Positions 48,847-58,272 are shown, numbered from the stretch's first letter. The stretch: DNA of 64,000 nucleotides from Streptomyces longisporoflavus (GCF_014649775.1 NZ_BMTR01000005.1:186001-250000); one strand, 5' to 3'. Program-made: numbers and translations. Notes: a model not told the origin generated them from the letters alone.

Positions 48847-49698
48847 GTGCCCCGTCTGTCTGAAGTCATCGCCGCCCTCGACGCCCTGTGGCCCGCCGAA
48901 CTGGCCGAGAGCTGGGATGCGGTCGGCACCGTCTGCGGAGACCCCGATGCGGAGGTCTCCCGTGTCCTCTTCGCCGTCGACCCCGTCCAGGACATCGTCG
49001 ACGAAGCGGTGAAGCTGGGCGCCCAGCTCCTGGTCACGCACCACCCGCTCTATCTGCGCGGCACGACGACGGTCTCGGCCGGCACCTTCAAGGGCCGCGT
49101 CGTCCACGACCTCATCAAGAACGACGTCGCGCTGCACGTCGCCCACACGAACGCGGACCGCGCCGATCCCGGCGTCTCCGACGCCCTCGCGGGCGCGCTC
49201 GACCTGCGGATCGTCCGTCCCCTCGTACCGGACCCGGCCGATGCGCACGGGCGCCGCGGGCTCGGCCGTATCTGCGAGCTCGAACACCCCCTGACGCTCC
49301 GCGAGCTCGCCGCCCGCGCGGCCGAGCGGCTGCCCGCCACCGCGCAGGGCATCCGGGTCGCGGGCGACCCGGAGCAGATCGTCCGCACCCTCGCCGTCAG
49401 CGGCGGCTCGGGCGACAGCCTCTTCGACGACGTACGCGCGTCCGGCGTGGACGCCTTCCTCACCGCGGACCTGCGCCACCACCCGGTGTCCGAGGCCCGC
49501 GCGCAGACCCCGCTCGCGCTGCTCGACGCCGCGCACTGGGCCACCGAGTGGCCGTGGTGCGAGCTGGCCGCGGCGCAGCTCGATCAGATCTCCGACCGTC
49601 ACGGATGGGGCCTTCGCGTCCACGTCTCCAAGACGGTCACCGACCCCTGGACCGCCCACGCGGCCTCGACTACCGACACAACAGGAGCCCCCAATTAA
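48847..49698 (+). CDS. Nif3-like dinuclear metal centre hexameric protein
   Basis: 283 residues of the NIF3/YqfO family: LVTHHPLYLRGT (metal-binding HH), VALHVAHTNADRADPGVSDAL, and C-terminal DAFLTADLRHHPVSEA. The family forms a metal-binding toroid; its exact reaction is not settled. The start GTG 48847 follows TTCCCC with no clear ribosome site, suggesting a leaderless or weak start. Its TAA stop overlaps the next gene's apparent ATT start (ATTAA). Confidence 0.88.
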   Translation: MPRLSEVIAALDALWPAELAESWDAVGTVCGDPDAEVSRVLFAVDPVQDIVDEAVKLGAQLLVTHHPLYLRGTTTVSAGTFKGRVVHDLIKNDVALHVAHTNADRADPGVSDALAGALDLRIVRPLVPDPADAHGRRGLGRICELEHPLTLRELAARAAERLPATAQGIRVAGDPEQIVRTLAVSGGSGDSLFDDVRASGVDAFLTADLRHHPVSEARAQTPLALLDAAHWATEWPWCELAAAQLDQISDRHGWGLRVHVSKTVTDPWTAHAASTTDTTGAPN

Positions 49699-50437
49699 CG
49701 CCGCGCCCGCCGACCAGATCCGACTCCTCGACGTCCAGGCACTGGATGTACGCCTCCAGCAGCTGGCGCACCGGAAGAAGTCCCTGCCCGAGCACGCCGA
49801 GATCGAGTCCCTGAACAAGGACCTCGCGCAGCTGCGCGATCTGCACGTCGCCTCGACGACCGAGGAGAGCGACTGCGCCCGCGAGCAGACCAAGGCGGAG
49901 CAGGACGTGGACCAGGTGCGCCAGCGCGCCAACCGCGACCAGCAGCGCTTGGACTCGGGCGCCGTGACGTCCCCCAAGGACCTGGAGAACCTCCAGCGCG
50001 AGATCGCGTCCCTCGCCAAGCGCCAGGGCGACCTGGAGGACGTGGTCCTTGAGGTCATGGAGCGCCGCGAGTCGGCCCAGGAGCGCGTCTCCGAGCTGGC
50101 GGAACGTGTCTCCTCCGTCCAGTCGAAGATCGACGACGCGACGGCTCGCCGTGACGCGGCCTTCGAGGAGATCGACGGCGAGGCCGCCACGGTCACCAAG
50201 GAGCGCGAGGTCGTGGCGGGTTCGGTCCCGGCCGACCTGCTCAAGCTCTACGACAAGCTGCGCGACCAGCAGGGCGGCGTCGGCGCGGCCAAGCTCTACC
50301 AGCGGCGCTGCGAGGGCTGCCGCCTGGAGCTGAACATCACCGAGGTGAACGAAGTGAAGGCGGCGTCCCCTGACACCGTCCTGCGGTGCGAGAACTGCCG
50401 CCGCATCCTGGTCCGTACGTCCGAGTCGGGTCTGTAA
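49694..50437 (+). CDS. C4-type zinc-ribbon domain protein with ATT start codon
   Basis: 247 residues: a long N-terminal coiled coil (LDVQALDVRLQQLAHRKKSL, DQVRQRANRDQQRLDSG) and a C-terminal zinc ribbon with CEGC and CENC pairs. The conserved family start is (M)NAAPADQIRLLDVQAL, which here is preceded not by ATG/GTG/TTG but by ATT at 49694-49696, with AGGAG six bases before. The nearest standard start in frame is GTG 49907, deep inside the coiled coil. The neighbours are NIF3 and the RNase H/phosphatase. The protein is thought to bind nucleic acid. Confidence 0.8.
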   Translation: MNAAPADQIRLLDVQALDVRLQQLAHRKKSLPEHAEIESLNKDLAQLRDLHVASTTEESDCAREQTKAEQDVDQVRQRANRDQQRLDSGAVTSPKDLENLQREIASLAKRQGDLEDVVLEVMERRESAQERVSELAERVSSVQSKIDDATARRDAAFEEIDGEAATVTKEREVVAGSVPADLLKLYDKLRDQQGGVGAAKLYQRRCEGCRLELNITEVNEVKAASPDTVLRCENCRRILVRTSESGL

Positions 50438-50443
50438 GGGGCC

Positions 50444-51784
50444 GTGGCCGTGCGGGAGTTCGCCCGGGAGTTCATCGTCGAGGCCGACGGCGGGTCGCGG
50501 GGCAACCCGGGGCCCGCGGGCTACGGCTCGGTGGTCATCGACGCGGCGACGGGGGAGACGCTGCGGGAGGTGGCGCAGTACATCGGCGTCGCGACGAACA
50601 ACGTCGCCGAGTACAAGGGTCTCGTGGCCGGCCTGAAGGCGGCGCACGAACTCGACCCGGACGCCTCGGTCCGTGTCCGGATGGACTCCAAGCTCGTCGT
50701 CGAGCAGATGTCGGGCCGCTGGAAGATCAAGCACCCGGACATGAAGCCGCTCGCGGCCGAGGCCGCGAGGGTCTTTCCCCCGTCCCAAGTGACGTACGAG
50801 TGGATCCCGCGCGAGCAGAACAAGCACGCGGACCGTCTCGCCAACGAGGCGATGGACGCGGGCAAGCGGGGCGAGCAGTGGTCGGCGGCGGATTCGACGG
50901 CGGAGCTGGACGCGCGGGATGCGCGGGCCGCGCGGGCGGCCCGGCAGGCTTCTGAGCCCTCGGGTCCGCCGGGAGACGCGGCGGCGGGCGCGGCGAAGGC
51001 GCGGGCGGCGCTGGCCGAGCGCCGGACGCCGGAGGCAGTCCCCGAAGCCATTCCCGGGACGGTCCCCGGTGCCGGGGCCGGGGCCGATGTGCGCGCCGCG
51101 GGCAATGTGGCGGCGGCGCAGGCTGCTGCCCCGCCTGTCGGCTGGGCCGTGCCCGCCGACCTCGGCGCGCCCGCGACCTTCGTGCTGCTGCGGCACGGCG
51201 AGACCGCGCTCACGCCCCAGAAACGCTTCTCCGGCAGCGGCGGAACCGACCCCTCCCTCTCCGAGGTGGGCCGGAAACAGGCCGAGCGCGCGGCGGCTGC
51301 GTTCGCCGCGCGGGGCACGATCCAGGCGATCGTCTCCTCGCCGCTGAAGCGCTGCCAGGAGACGGCGCAGGCCGTCGCCGCGCGCTTGGGCCTCGACGTA
51401 CGCGTCGAGGACGGGCTGCGCGAGACGGACTTCGGGGCCTGGGAGGGCCTCACCTTCGGTGAGGTGCGGGCGGGCCAGCCCGACGAGCTGAACGCGTGGC
51501 TCGCCTCGCCCGACGCGGCACCGCCGGGCGGCGAGTCCTTCGCGGAGGTGGCCCGCAGGGTGTCTGCGACGCGGGAACGCCTGGTCAGCGAGTACGCGGG
51601 CCGCACGGTCCTCCTGGTCACGCACGTCACGCCGATCAAAACGCTGGTGCGACTCGCGCTGGGCGCGCCGCCGGAGTCCCTGTTCCGTATGGAGCTCTCG
51701 GCTGCGTCGGTGTCGGCGGTGGCGTACTACGGGGACGGCAACGCGTCACTGCGCCTGCTAAACGACACGTCCCACCTGCGGTAG
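50444..51784 (+). CDS. bifunctional RNase H / acid phosphatase
   Basis: 446 residues. Residues 1-150 form RNase HI (EADGGSRGNPGPAGYGSVV, NVAEYKGLVAGLKAA, VRMDSKLVVEQMSG, HADRLANEAM, giving the D-E-D-D set). An Ala/Gly/Pro-rich linker follows, then a histidine phosphatase domain (VLLRHGETALTPQKRFSG, ETDFGAWEGLTFGEV, LLVTHVTPIKTL). It removes RNA from hybrids and, by family, can act as a CobC/phosphatase-like enzyme. The GTG at 50444 begins 6 bases after the zinc-ribbon stop. Confidence 0.92.
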   Translation: MAVREFAREFIVEADGGSRGNPGPAGYGSVVIDAATGETLREVAQYIGVATNNVAEYKGLVAGLKAAHELDPDASVRVRMDSKLVVEQMSGRWKIKHPDMKPLAAEAARVFPPSQVTYEWIPREQNKHADRLANEAMDAGKRGEQWSAADSTAELDARDARAARAARQASEPSGPPGDAAAGAAKARAALAERRTPEAVPEAIPGTVPGAGAGADVRAAGNVAAAQAAAPPVGWAVPADLGAPATFVLLRHGETALTPQKRFSGSGGTDPSLSEVGRKQAERAAAAFAARGTIQAIVSSPLKRCQETAQAVAARLGLDVRVEDGLRETDFGAWEGLTFGEVRAGQPDELNAWLASPDAAPPGGESFAEVARRVSATRERLVSEYAGRTVLLVTHVTPIKTLVRLALGAPPESLFRMELSAASVSAVAYYGDGNASLRLLNDTSHLR

Positions 51785-52149
51785 GGCTTCGCAGGGGGCC
51801 GACCGGGTGCCTGTCTGCGGGTGCTCTTCGGCCGAGCGCGCAGTTCCCCGCGCCCCTACGCACGCTGCAGCTCGGCCCGCTCCCGCAACACCCGCAGAAG
51901 ACCGGACCGCGGTGTCGGGCCCCGCAGGGGGCGCGGGGAACGGCGCGCTCAGCCACGAGGTACCCGCAGGGGTAGACGCAGCGGTCAGGGCCCCGCAGGG
52001 GGCGCGGGGAACTGCGCGAGCAACCACGACGCACCCGCAGAAGTCAGCGCGGGACCACGGCGTCGGGCCCCGAAGGGGGCGCGGGGAACGGCGCGACCAG
52101 CCCCCACGCACCCGCAGAAGCCCCCGCTCAAGGCCCAGGGGCCAAGCCA
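51785..52149. repeat. cluster of GGGGCGCGGGGAACNGCGC-type repeats
   Basis: Four copies of a Streptomyces dispersed element are found: one inverted near 51837-51857 and direct ones near 51921, 51991 and 52070, each followed by a variable arm and ACCCGCAG. The copies could form large paired structures and end both convergent genes. No coding sequence is seen. Confidence 0.7.
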
Positions 52150-52788
52150 CTAGCGCAGACCCGCCGCCTCACGGGCCAGCGCCTCGACACGGCTCCAATC
52201 CTTCGCCGAGACCGCGTCAGCAGGAAGCATCCAACTACCGCCCACGCAACCCACGTTCTTCAGAGCGAGGTACGACGGAGCGGACGCGAGGCCGATACCG
52301 CCCGTAGGGCAGAAGCGGGCCTGGGGCAGCGGCCCACTCAGCGACTTGAGATAGGCGGTACCGCCCGCCGCCTCCGCGGGGAAGAACTTCATCTCCCGCA
52401 CGCCCCGCTCAAGCAGCGCCACGACCTCGGACGTCGTCGAGACCCCCGGCAGGAACGGCACCCCGGACGCCTTCATCGCGGCGAGCAGCGTGTCCGTCCA
52501 GCCCGGGCTGACCAGGAAGCGTGCCCCGGCGTCCACGGACTCCTCGACGCCCCGGGGCGAGATGACGGTCCCCGCACCGACCACGGCGTCCGGCACCTCC
52601 GCCGCGATGGCCCGGATCGCGTCGAGCGCGACGGGCGTCCGCAGCGTCACCTCGATCGCGGGCAGCCCGCCCGCGACAAGGGCGCGCGCCAGCGGTACGG
52701 CGTCGGCGACGTCCTCCACGACGACAACGGGAACGACGGGGGCGAGATCGAGCACGGAGCCGGAGGCCGCGGCGGAGGGGGAAGTCAT
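52150..52788 (-). CDS. eda: KHG/KDPG aldolase
   Basis: 212 residues, class I (alpha/beta)8 aldolase: LPAIEVTLRTPVALDAI (active Glu), VVGAGTVISPRGVEES, FLVSPGWTDTLL, and MKFFPAEAAGGTAYLKSL with the Schiff-base lysine. It splits 2-keto-3-deoxy-6-phosphogluconate to pyruvate and glyceraldehyde-3-phosphate. The start at ATG 52788 has AGGATG near it. Confidence 0.93.
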   Translation of the reverse strand: MTSPSAAASGSVLDLAPVVPVVVVEDVADAVPLARALVAGGLPAIEVTLRTPVALDAIRAIAAEVPDAVVGAGTVISPRGVEESVDAGARFLVSPGWTDTLLAAMKASGVPFLPGVSTTSEVVALLERGVREMKFFPAEAAGGTAYLKSLSGPLPQARFCPTGGIGLASAPSYLALKNVGCVGGSWMLPADAVSAKDWSRVEALAREAAGLR

Positions 52789-52863
52789 GGAAGCATCCTG
52801 CCCCGACGCACGCAGCCTGCGCAAAGGGCGTTGCGCAGGCTGCAACCCATGGTCAAGGGAGAG

Positions 52864-53664
52864 TCAGTGGATCTCCCGCACCACCACGTCGAGCGCCCAC
52901 CCCTTGCCCGCCTTCGCGGGCGCCTCCGCCTCCACCACGTGACCGAGGTCCCGCAGGACCTCGACCAGTTCGGCCGGGTCCTTCGGCTGGGCGCCGGTCT
53001 CCAGCAGAGAGCGGACGATCCGGCCCTTGGTCGCTTTGTTGAAGTGCGAGACGACGGAGCGCTTCTCGACGCCGTCGACCAGCTGCGCGTGCAGCACCCG
53101 TACCGTCGCCGTCCGCTCGGCGACCTCGCCCTTCGGCTTCCACGCCGCCGCGTACGCCGACGACCGCAGGTCCAGTACGAGTCCGTCGCCCGCCGCTTCC
53201 GGCATCGCCGAGGCCATCGGCGTACGCCAGTAGGCGCCGAGCGCACCGAGGCCGGGCAGCTTCACGCCCATCGAGCAGCGGTAGGAGGGGATGCGGTCGG
53301 TGATGCCGACGGCGCCCCAGAGTCCGGAGAAGACGAGCAGCGAGCGGGCCGCGCGGCGCTTGGCGGCGGCGTCCAGGGTGGCGAGGCCCAGGGCGTCGTA
53401 CAGGACCCCGGTGTAGATCTCCCCGGCGGGGCGGGCGCCGGCCGTCCGCAGCTCCGTGTTCTTCGCGACCTCGCCACGCAGGCCCTCGCTCAGCCCGAGC
53501 ACGTCACGGGCCTTCTCCTCGTCCGCCACACAGAGGCCGACCAACTCGTCGAGAACCGCCTCCCTCGCGTCCGCGAGCGCCGGCAAAGAGAGCGTCTCCG
53601 GCTTCAGGGGCGCTCCGCGACCGGAGGGCGCTTTGCCTTCGGAGGGCGGCAGCAGGACGAGCAT
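52864..53664 (-). CDS. yaaA: peroxide stress protein YaaA (DUF328)
   Basis: 266 residues: MLVLLPPSEGKAPSGRGAP at the start, YTGVLYDALGLATLD, LLVFSGLWGAVGITDRIPSYRCSMGVKLPGLG, SVVSHFNKATKGRIVRSLL. These are hallmarks of YaaA/DUF328, which limits iron-driven oxidative damage by an unclear mechanism. AAGGAG is seven bases before ATG 53664. The frame is open far upstream over the RNB gene, but on the wrong strand for a real protein. Confidence 0.93.
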   Translation of the reverse strand: MLVLLPPSEGKAPSGRGAPLKPETLSLPALADAREAVLDELVGLCVADEEKARDVLGLSEGLRGEVAKNTELRTAGARPAGEIYTGVLYDALGLATLDAAAKRRAARSLLVFSGLWGAVGITDRIPSYRCSMGVKLPGLGALGAYWRTPMASAMPEAAGDGLVLDLRSSAYAAAWKPKGEVAERTATVRVLHAQLVDGVEKRSVVSHFNKATKGRIVRSLLETGAQPKDPAELVEVLRDLGHVVEAEAPAKAGKGWALDVVVREIH

Positions 53665-53895
53665 GAGTCTCCTTCGGAGGGCTACGGGGTGGGGGTGCGG
53701 ACCCTGCGCCAGGGTAATCGCCACGAGGGCAACACCCGCCCACGGCGACCCCGAGGCGGCGACGCCGCTCACTCCCGATCCCCCGCGGCCCGCGCCCGCA
53801 ACGCTCCCGCGCACGCGGCGCGAGACCCGCCCCCCCGTCGTGCCGCCCCGCCCCTCCGCCGTGCCGCCCCGCCCCTCCCCGCCTACGCTCGACCC

Positions 53896-55344
53896 ATGCC
53901 ACGTCGTCATCTCAGCGTGACCGGCGCAGCCGAGGCTCCGTTGCGGGGCGTGCTGCGGGAGCTGCGTACGAAGTTGGATGTTCCCGGGGCCGGGGGTTTC
54001 CCGGAGGACGTGCTCGCCGAGGCGGAGCGGGCGAGTGCCGCTCCGCGGCTTCCCGCGCACGACGCGACCGACATCCCCCTCTTCACCATCGATCCGCCCG
54101 CCTCGGTCGACCTCGACCAGGCCATGCACCTCTCCCGGCGGCAGGGCGGCGGCTTCCGGGTGCGGTATGCCATCGCCGATGTCGCCGCGTACGTCACTCC
54201 GGGCGGGCCGCTCGACGCGGAGGCCCACCGGCGCGTCACCACGCTCTACTTCCCCGACGGGAAAGTGCCGCTGCACCCCGCCTCCCTGAGCGAGGGCGCG
54301 GCCAGTCTGCTGCCGGGGCAGGACTGTCCCGCGGCCCTGTGGACCATCGACCTCGACGCGGAGGGCCGCACCGTCGCCACCGACGTCCGCCGCGCCCTCG
54401 TACGCAGCCGCGCCAAGCTCGACTACGACGGCGTGCAGCAGGCCATCGACGGCGGCACCGCCGAGGAGGCCCTCGCGCTGCTCGCCGACATCGGGCGGCT
54501 GCGCGAGCAGTTGGAAGTGGAGCGGGGAGGCATCTCCCTCAACGTGCCCGAGCAGGAGATCGTCGAGCGGAACGGGGCGTACGAGCTCGACTTCCGCGCC
54601 CCGCTCCCCGCCGACGGCTGGAACGCCCAGATCTCCCTGCTCACCGGCATGGCCGCCGCCGAGCTCATGATCCAGTCGGGCAACGGCATCCTCCGTACCC
54701 TCCCCACCGCCCCCGACGGCGCGGTCGGCAGACTCCGCCGCACCGCGAAGGCCCTGCACGTCGACTGGCCGCACCACGTCCCGTACGCCCAGCTGGTCCG
54801 TTCCCTCGACCCGCACCAGCCCCGCCACGCCGCGTTCCTCCAGGAGTGCACGACCCTCCTGCGCGGCGCCGGCTACACCGCGTTCAGCGGCGGCGAGGTC
54901 CCCGACCTCACCACGCACGCCGCCGTCGCCGCCCCCTACGCCCACTGCACGGCCCCGCTGCGCCGCCTCGTCGACCGTTACGCCGCCGAGCTGTGCCTGG
55001 CGGCGGTCGCCGGGGATGAGCCCCCGGACTGGGTGCTCGCCGCGCTGCCCGAGCTGCCCAAGGAGATGGCCGACGGGACGCGGCGCGGGAACACCGTGGA
55101 GCGCGAGTGCGTGGACCTCGTCGAGGCCGCGCTGCTCAAGGACCGGGTCGGCGAGCTCTTCGACGCGGTGGTGGTGGACGTCCATGAGCGTGAACCAGCC
55201 GTAGGGACCGTCCAGTTGACCGACCCCGCGGTCGTCGCCCGCATCGAGGGCGGCACGGGCGGACTCCCGCTGGGGGAGCGGCTGCGCGTACGGCTCACGC
55301 AGGCTGATCCAGGGGCGGCGAAGGTACGGTTCGCGCCCGCGTGA
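53896..55344 (+). CDS. RNB-domain ribonuclease (RNase II family)
   Basis: 482 residues with the RNB catalytic block DIPLFTIDPPASVDLDQAM (metal-binding aspartates), then IADVAAYVTPGGPLDAEAHRRVTTLYFPDGKVPLHP and CTAPLRRLVDRYAAEL. It lacks obvious N-terminal cold-shock domains of long RNase R, so it is the short actinobacterial type. It degrades RNA 3' to 5'. Its 3' end overlaps the convergent membrane gene by 50 bases. Confidence 0.9.
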   Translation: MPRRHLSVTGAAEAPLRGVLRELRTKLDVPGAGGFPEDVLAEAERASAAPRLPAHDATDIPLFTIDPPASVDLDQAMHLSRRQGGGFRVRYAIADVAAYVTPGGPLDAEAHRRVTTLYFPDGKVPLHPASLSEGAASLLPGQDCPAALWTIDLDAEGRTVATDVRRALVRSRAKLDYDGVQQAIDGGTAEEALALLADIGRLREQLEVERGGISLNVPEQEIVERNGAYELDFRAPLPADGWNAQISLLTGMAAAELMIQSGNGILRTLPTAPDGAVGRLRRTAKALHVDWPHHVPYAQLVRSLDPHQPRHAAFLQECTTLLRGAGYTAFSGGEVPDLTTHAAVAAPYAHCTAPLRRLVDRYAAELCLAAVAGDEPPDWVLAALPELPKEMADGTRRGNTVERECVDLVEAALLKDRVGELFDAVVVDVHEREPAVGTVQLTDPAVVARIEGGTGGLPLGERLRVRLTQADPGAAKVRFAPA

Positions 55345-56185
55345 GTTCCGGGGCCTGCTCGACTTCCGGGCCCGCCTTGGCTCGCAGGGCCTGGTTGAGC
55401 GCGGCCCGCAGCTTCTCCGGCTCGTCGGCGTGCAGCCGTACCGTCGTCACCTGCTGCTTGCCGCCGAGCAGACCGACCGCCGTGACGGGCTCCGTCAGCT
55501 CCAGCGTGAGGGAGGTCTGCGCGGCGACGGGCAGGTCGAGTACGCCATCGGCCGCCTCGTGCGTGAAGCGGCGCTCACCGCTCACGGCGGCGATCCGGTC
55601 CAGCGGTATCCACAGATCCCGGTGGGCGCCCTTGCGTACGCGCAGGGCGTCGGCGGACAGAACGTGCGGCCGGGTCACGGACGCCGCTTGCATGCCGAGC
55701 AGCAGCACCACGCCGTAGACGTCGACGACGAGCACCACGGCGTGCACCGCGGGCCAGTTCCGCAGCAGTACGGACAGCCCCACGGTCTCCACGACGGAGA
55801 CGAAGACGATGCCGTACATCATCGCGGCCTGGTCCCGGGCGTGCCCGAACGCCAGATCCCCCGCCCGCACGCCGTGCCGCCGCCGGGCCACCCACAGCGC
55901 GAGACTGCCGAGCACCCGCAGCTCGTGCCCGACGATCCTGCGCACCGGCTCCGGCACGACCTCCCGGACCGCCGCGCGCCCGCCCCGCCGGTACAGGACC
56001 GCGAGCCCCGCTCCCTCGACGACGAACATCGTCACGGCGACGGCTTCCACGCCGAGCAGCACGTCCGGCGGAAGCGGCGCACCGGTCAACAGGCATGCGA
56101 GCAGCGTCAGTTCAGTCGGCACGAGCACCAGAGCGATGCCCCGCATCACCCTCTCCAGTCCCAGTCCCAGCCGACGGCCCCTCAC
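55295..56185 (-). CDS. hypothetical membrane protein
   Basis: 296 residues with helices ALVLVPTELTLLACLL, GVEAVAVTMFVVEGAGLAVLY, MMYGIVFVSVVETVGLSVLL and AVVLVVDVYGVVLLLG, and a soluble C-terminal domain (VTRPHVLSADALRVRKGAHRDLWIPLDRIAAVSGERR, beta-rich, PH-like in look). The GTG start overlaps the MerR gene's stop (GTGA), suggesting co-expression with MerR and membrane or stress sensing. No family assigned. Confidence 0.75.
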   Translation of the reverse strand: MRGRRLGLGLERVMRGIALVLVPTELTLLACLLTGAPLPPDVLLGVEAVAVTMFVVEGAGLAVLYRRGGRAAVREVVPEPVRRIVGHELRVLGSLALWVARRRHGVRAGDLAFGHARDQAAMMYGIVFVSVVETVGLSVLLRNWPAVHAVVLVVDVYGVVLLLGMQAASVTRPHVLSADALRVRKGAHRDLWIPLDRIAAVSGERRFTHEAADGVLDLPVAAQTSLTLELTEPVTAVGLLGGKQQVTTVRLHADEPEKLRAALNQALRAKAGPEVEQAPELTRARTVPSPPLDQPA

Positions 56186-57018
56186 CGCGCACCCCGCTCG
56201 ACGAGCAGCCGCATCCCCCGGCGTACGGCCTCCGCCTGCGCGGGGGCGAAGTCGTCGAAGAGGGCTTCGAGGAACCGGTCCCCGCCGCCCCGCCCGACCC
56301 CGTAGGCCACCGCCCGCACGCCGTCCGCCCCCACCTCCTCCAGGAGGGAATCGGGCAGCGCGTCGGCGAGCGCGCGGGCGGCCTTGTCGACGACGGCTTC
56401 CGTACGAGGATCCGCGAGGTCGGTGTCGGCGAGTCCGTCGAGCAACCGGTACACCTCGTTCGCACGCTCCACCGCTTCCGGCGTGGTCAGCGCGGGCCGC
56501 ATCGCGGCGAGCAGCCTGTCCCGGTCCTCCGCGGGCGCGGTCGTGTCGATGAGAGCGAGCAGCTCCCGGTCCTTCGCGGCCATCACGGACTCGGGTCCCT
56601 CGCGGTCGGCGGTGGAGCGGGACACCTCGGCGAAGAACTCGCCCAGTTCGGGGGAGACGGGACCCTCGGCGGTCAGCACCCCGCGTTCCGCACCGTCCAG
56701 CAGCACCCGCAGCCGCTCCCGCCGCTCGCGGATCGCGGCCTCCTGCCGGGCGAGGTCGGCATCAAGATCGGCGAGCACCTCGGCGAGCTCGCGCCCCGCG
56801 TCGTCCGCGAGCACGTCCCGCACCTCGGCGAGCCCGAGCCCCAGCTCGGTGAGCCGCCGGATCCGCGCGAGCACGACGGCGTGCCGCAGCCCGTACTCCC
56901 GATAGCCGTTGGCCCGCCGCTCGGGCTCGGGAAGCAGCCCGAGGTGGTGATAGTGCCTGATCGTCCGCGTGGTCACACCGACGATCCCGGCGATCTCTCC
57001 GATCCGCATCCGGTTCAT
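56182..57018 (-). CDS. MerR-family transcriptional regulator
   Basis: 278 residues: N-terminal winged helix MRIGEIAGIVGVTTRTIRHYHHLGLLPEPERRANGYREYGL, dimerisation coiled coil (DLDADLARQEAAIRERRERLRVLL), then a C-terminal domain of about 150 residues (VERANEVYRLLDGLADTDLADPRTEAVVDKAARAL). It is larger than simple metal sensors, so it may bind an organic ligand. Likely controls its coupled membrane-protein gene. ATG 57018. Confidence 0.9.
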   Translation of the reverse strand: MNRMRIGEIAGIVGVTTRTIRHYHHLGLLPEPERRANGYREYGLRHAVVLARIRRLTELGLGLAEVRDVLADDAGRELAEVLADLDADLARQEAAIRERRERLRVLLDGAERGVLTAEGPVSPELGEFFAEVSRSTADREGPESVMAAKDRELLALIDTTAPAEDRDRLLAAMRPALTTPEAVERANEVYRLLDGLADTDLADPRTEAVVDKAARALADALPDSLLEEVGADGVRAVAYGVGRGGGDRFLEALFDDFAPAQAEAVRRGMRLLVERGAR

Positions 57019-57201
57019 GAGGCCAGTAGAAACGTTGACGCCGCGACAAGGTCAAGCGCGCGGGACCGGGACCCGCCGGGCGGGCGAAGCCTGACGCCCG
57101 CCCGTATTCCTGTGCCACGATCGAGGGAACGACTCCCGATCTCCTGAACGGTGGAGCAAGCGATGTCCCAGTCTGGCGAGCGACCGAGGAAGGGGCGTGA
57201 C

Positions 57202-57780
57202 ATGACTGCCATGGCACACGAGCCGCTCACGCAGGCAGAGGTCCTCTTGGAGGGCTTCCTCGCGCTGGACACCCCGGAGGGTTTCCGGGCGGAGCTGATC
57301 GAGGGGGAGATTGTCGTGACGCCGCCGCCGGACGGGGACCACGAGGACTACATCAATCTGATCATGAAGCAAGTGATCAGGCGTTCCAGGACCGACATGG
57401 ACTACTCCGGGAACAAGGGCCTGAAGCTGAAGAGCGGGGGCGCCTGCCCGAAGAACCACGCCATCCCGGACGGCACGTTCGCCCCCACGGAGCTGCGCCT
57501 TTTCCGCGGCGCCGAATCCTGGATGCCCTGTGAGGGCGTCGCCCTTGTCGTCGAGGTCACCTCCACCAAGCCGCAGGCGGACCGCGAGGCCAAGCGCCGC
57601 TGCTACGCCCGCGGCGGCATCCCGCTCTACCTGCTCATCGACCGTGAGGGATCATCGGTGACGCTGTTCAGCGACCCGGAGAGGGACGACTACCGCCAGC
57701 ACTGCACGCTCCCGTTCGGCAAGGCGGTGCCCCTTCCCGAGCCTTTCGGGTTCGAGCTGGAGACCGCGGAGTTCGACTGA
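57202..57780 (+). CDS. Uma2-family restriction-endonuclease-like protein
   Basis: 192 residues with a PD-(D/E)xK core: RAELIEGEIVVTPPPDGDHEDYINLI, AIPDGTFAPTEL, VALVVEVTSTKPQADREAKRRCYARGGIPLYLLID, where ExVS/TxxP and the acidic residues form the nuclease-like site. Uma2 proteins are abundant in Streptomyces and of unknown role. ATG 57202 has GGAAGGGG upstream; ATG 57163 and GTG 57151 are open alternatives. Confidence 0.85.
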   Translation: MTAMAHEPLTQAEVLLEGFLALDTPEGFRAELIEGEIVVTPPPDGDHEDYINLIMKQVIRRSRTDMDYSGNKGLKLKSGGACPKNHAIPDGTFAPTELRLFRGAESWMPCEGVALVVEVTSTKPQADREAKRRCYARGGIPLYLLIDREGSSVTLFSDPERDDYRQHCTLPFGKAVPLPEPFGFELETAEFD

Positions 57781-57830
57781 GGAGCTGTGGGGGCGGAGCT
57801 CGGGCTTGCGGCGGGTAGCATGGTCGGCAC

Positions 57831-58250
57831 GGCAGACGAGCCGGGCGGACGGCCGCGTGAAGCTCCCCTCACCAGGGGCTCTTCCCGAGGAACGTCCGGG
57901 CTCCACAGGGCAAGGTGGTGGCTAACGGCCACCCGGGGTGACCCGCGGGACAGTGCCACAGAAAACAGACCGCCGGAGGCTTCGGTCTCCGGTAAGGGTG
58001 AAACGGTGGTGTAAGAGACCACCAGCGCCTGAGGTGACTCAGGCGGCTAGGTAAACCCCACCTGGAGCAAGGTCAAGAGGGGCCTCGGAGACGGGGCCCT
58101 GCGCGGATGATCGAGGGCTGCCCGCCCGAGTCCGCGGGTAGACCGCACGAGGTCCGCAGCAATGCGGACCCTAGATGGATGGCCGTCTCCCCGGCCGCCG
58201 CGAGGCGACCGGGCGACAGAACCCGGCGTACAGCCCGACTCGTCTGCCCC
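57831..58250 (+). ncRNA. rnpB: RNase P RNA (rnpB), bacterial type A
   Basis: Conserved elements are visible: GAGGAACGTCCGGGCTCCAC (P4/J region), GGGTGAAACGGTGGTGTAAG (J11/12), GACAGAACCCGGCGTACAGC (3' conserved). The 5' GGCAGACGAG pairs with the 3' CTCGTCTGCC. About 420 bases. It is the catalytic subunit that matures the tRNA 5' ends. Downstream it faces the convergent ATP-binding-protein gene. End points are approximate. Confidence 0.93.
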
Positions 58251-58272
58251 CACCCTCGGCTTTGCCTCGGGC

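Noticed and set aside
52831..53895. Long frame upstream of the RNB gene
   Set aside because: Overlaps the well-supported yaaA on the other strand; RNB begins at 53896 with a family-type N terminus.
57151..57201. Longer start for the Uma2 protein
   Set aside because: GTG 57151 and ATG 57163 are possible, but the best ribosome site precedes ATG 57202.
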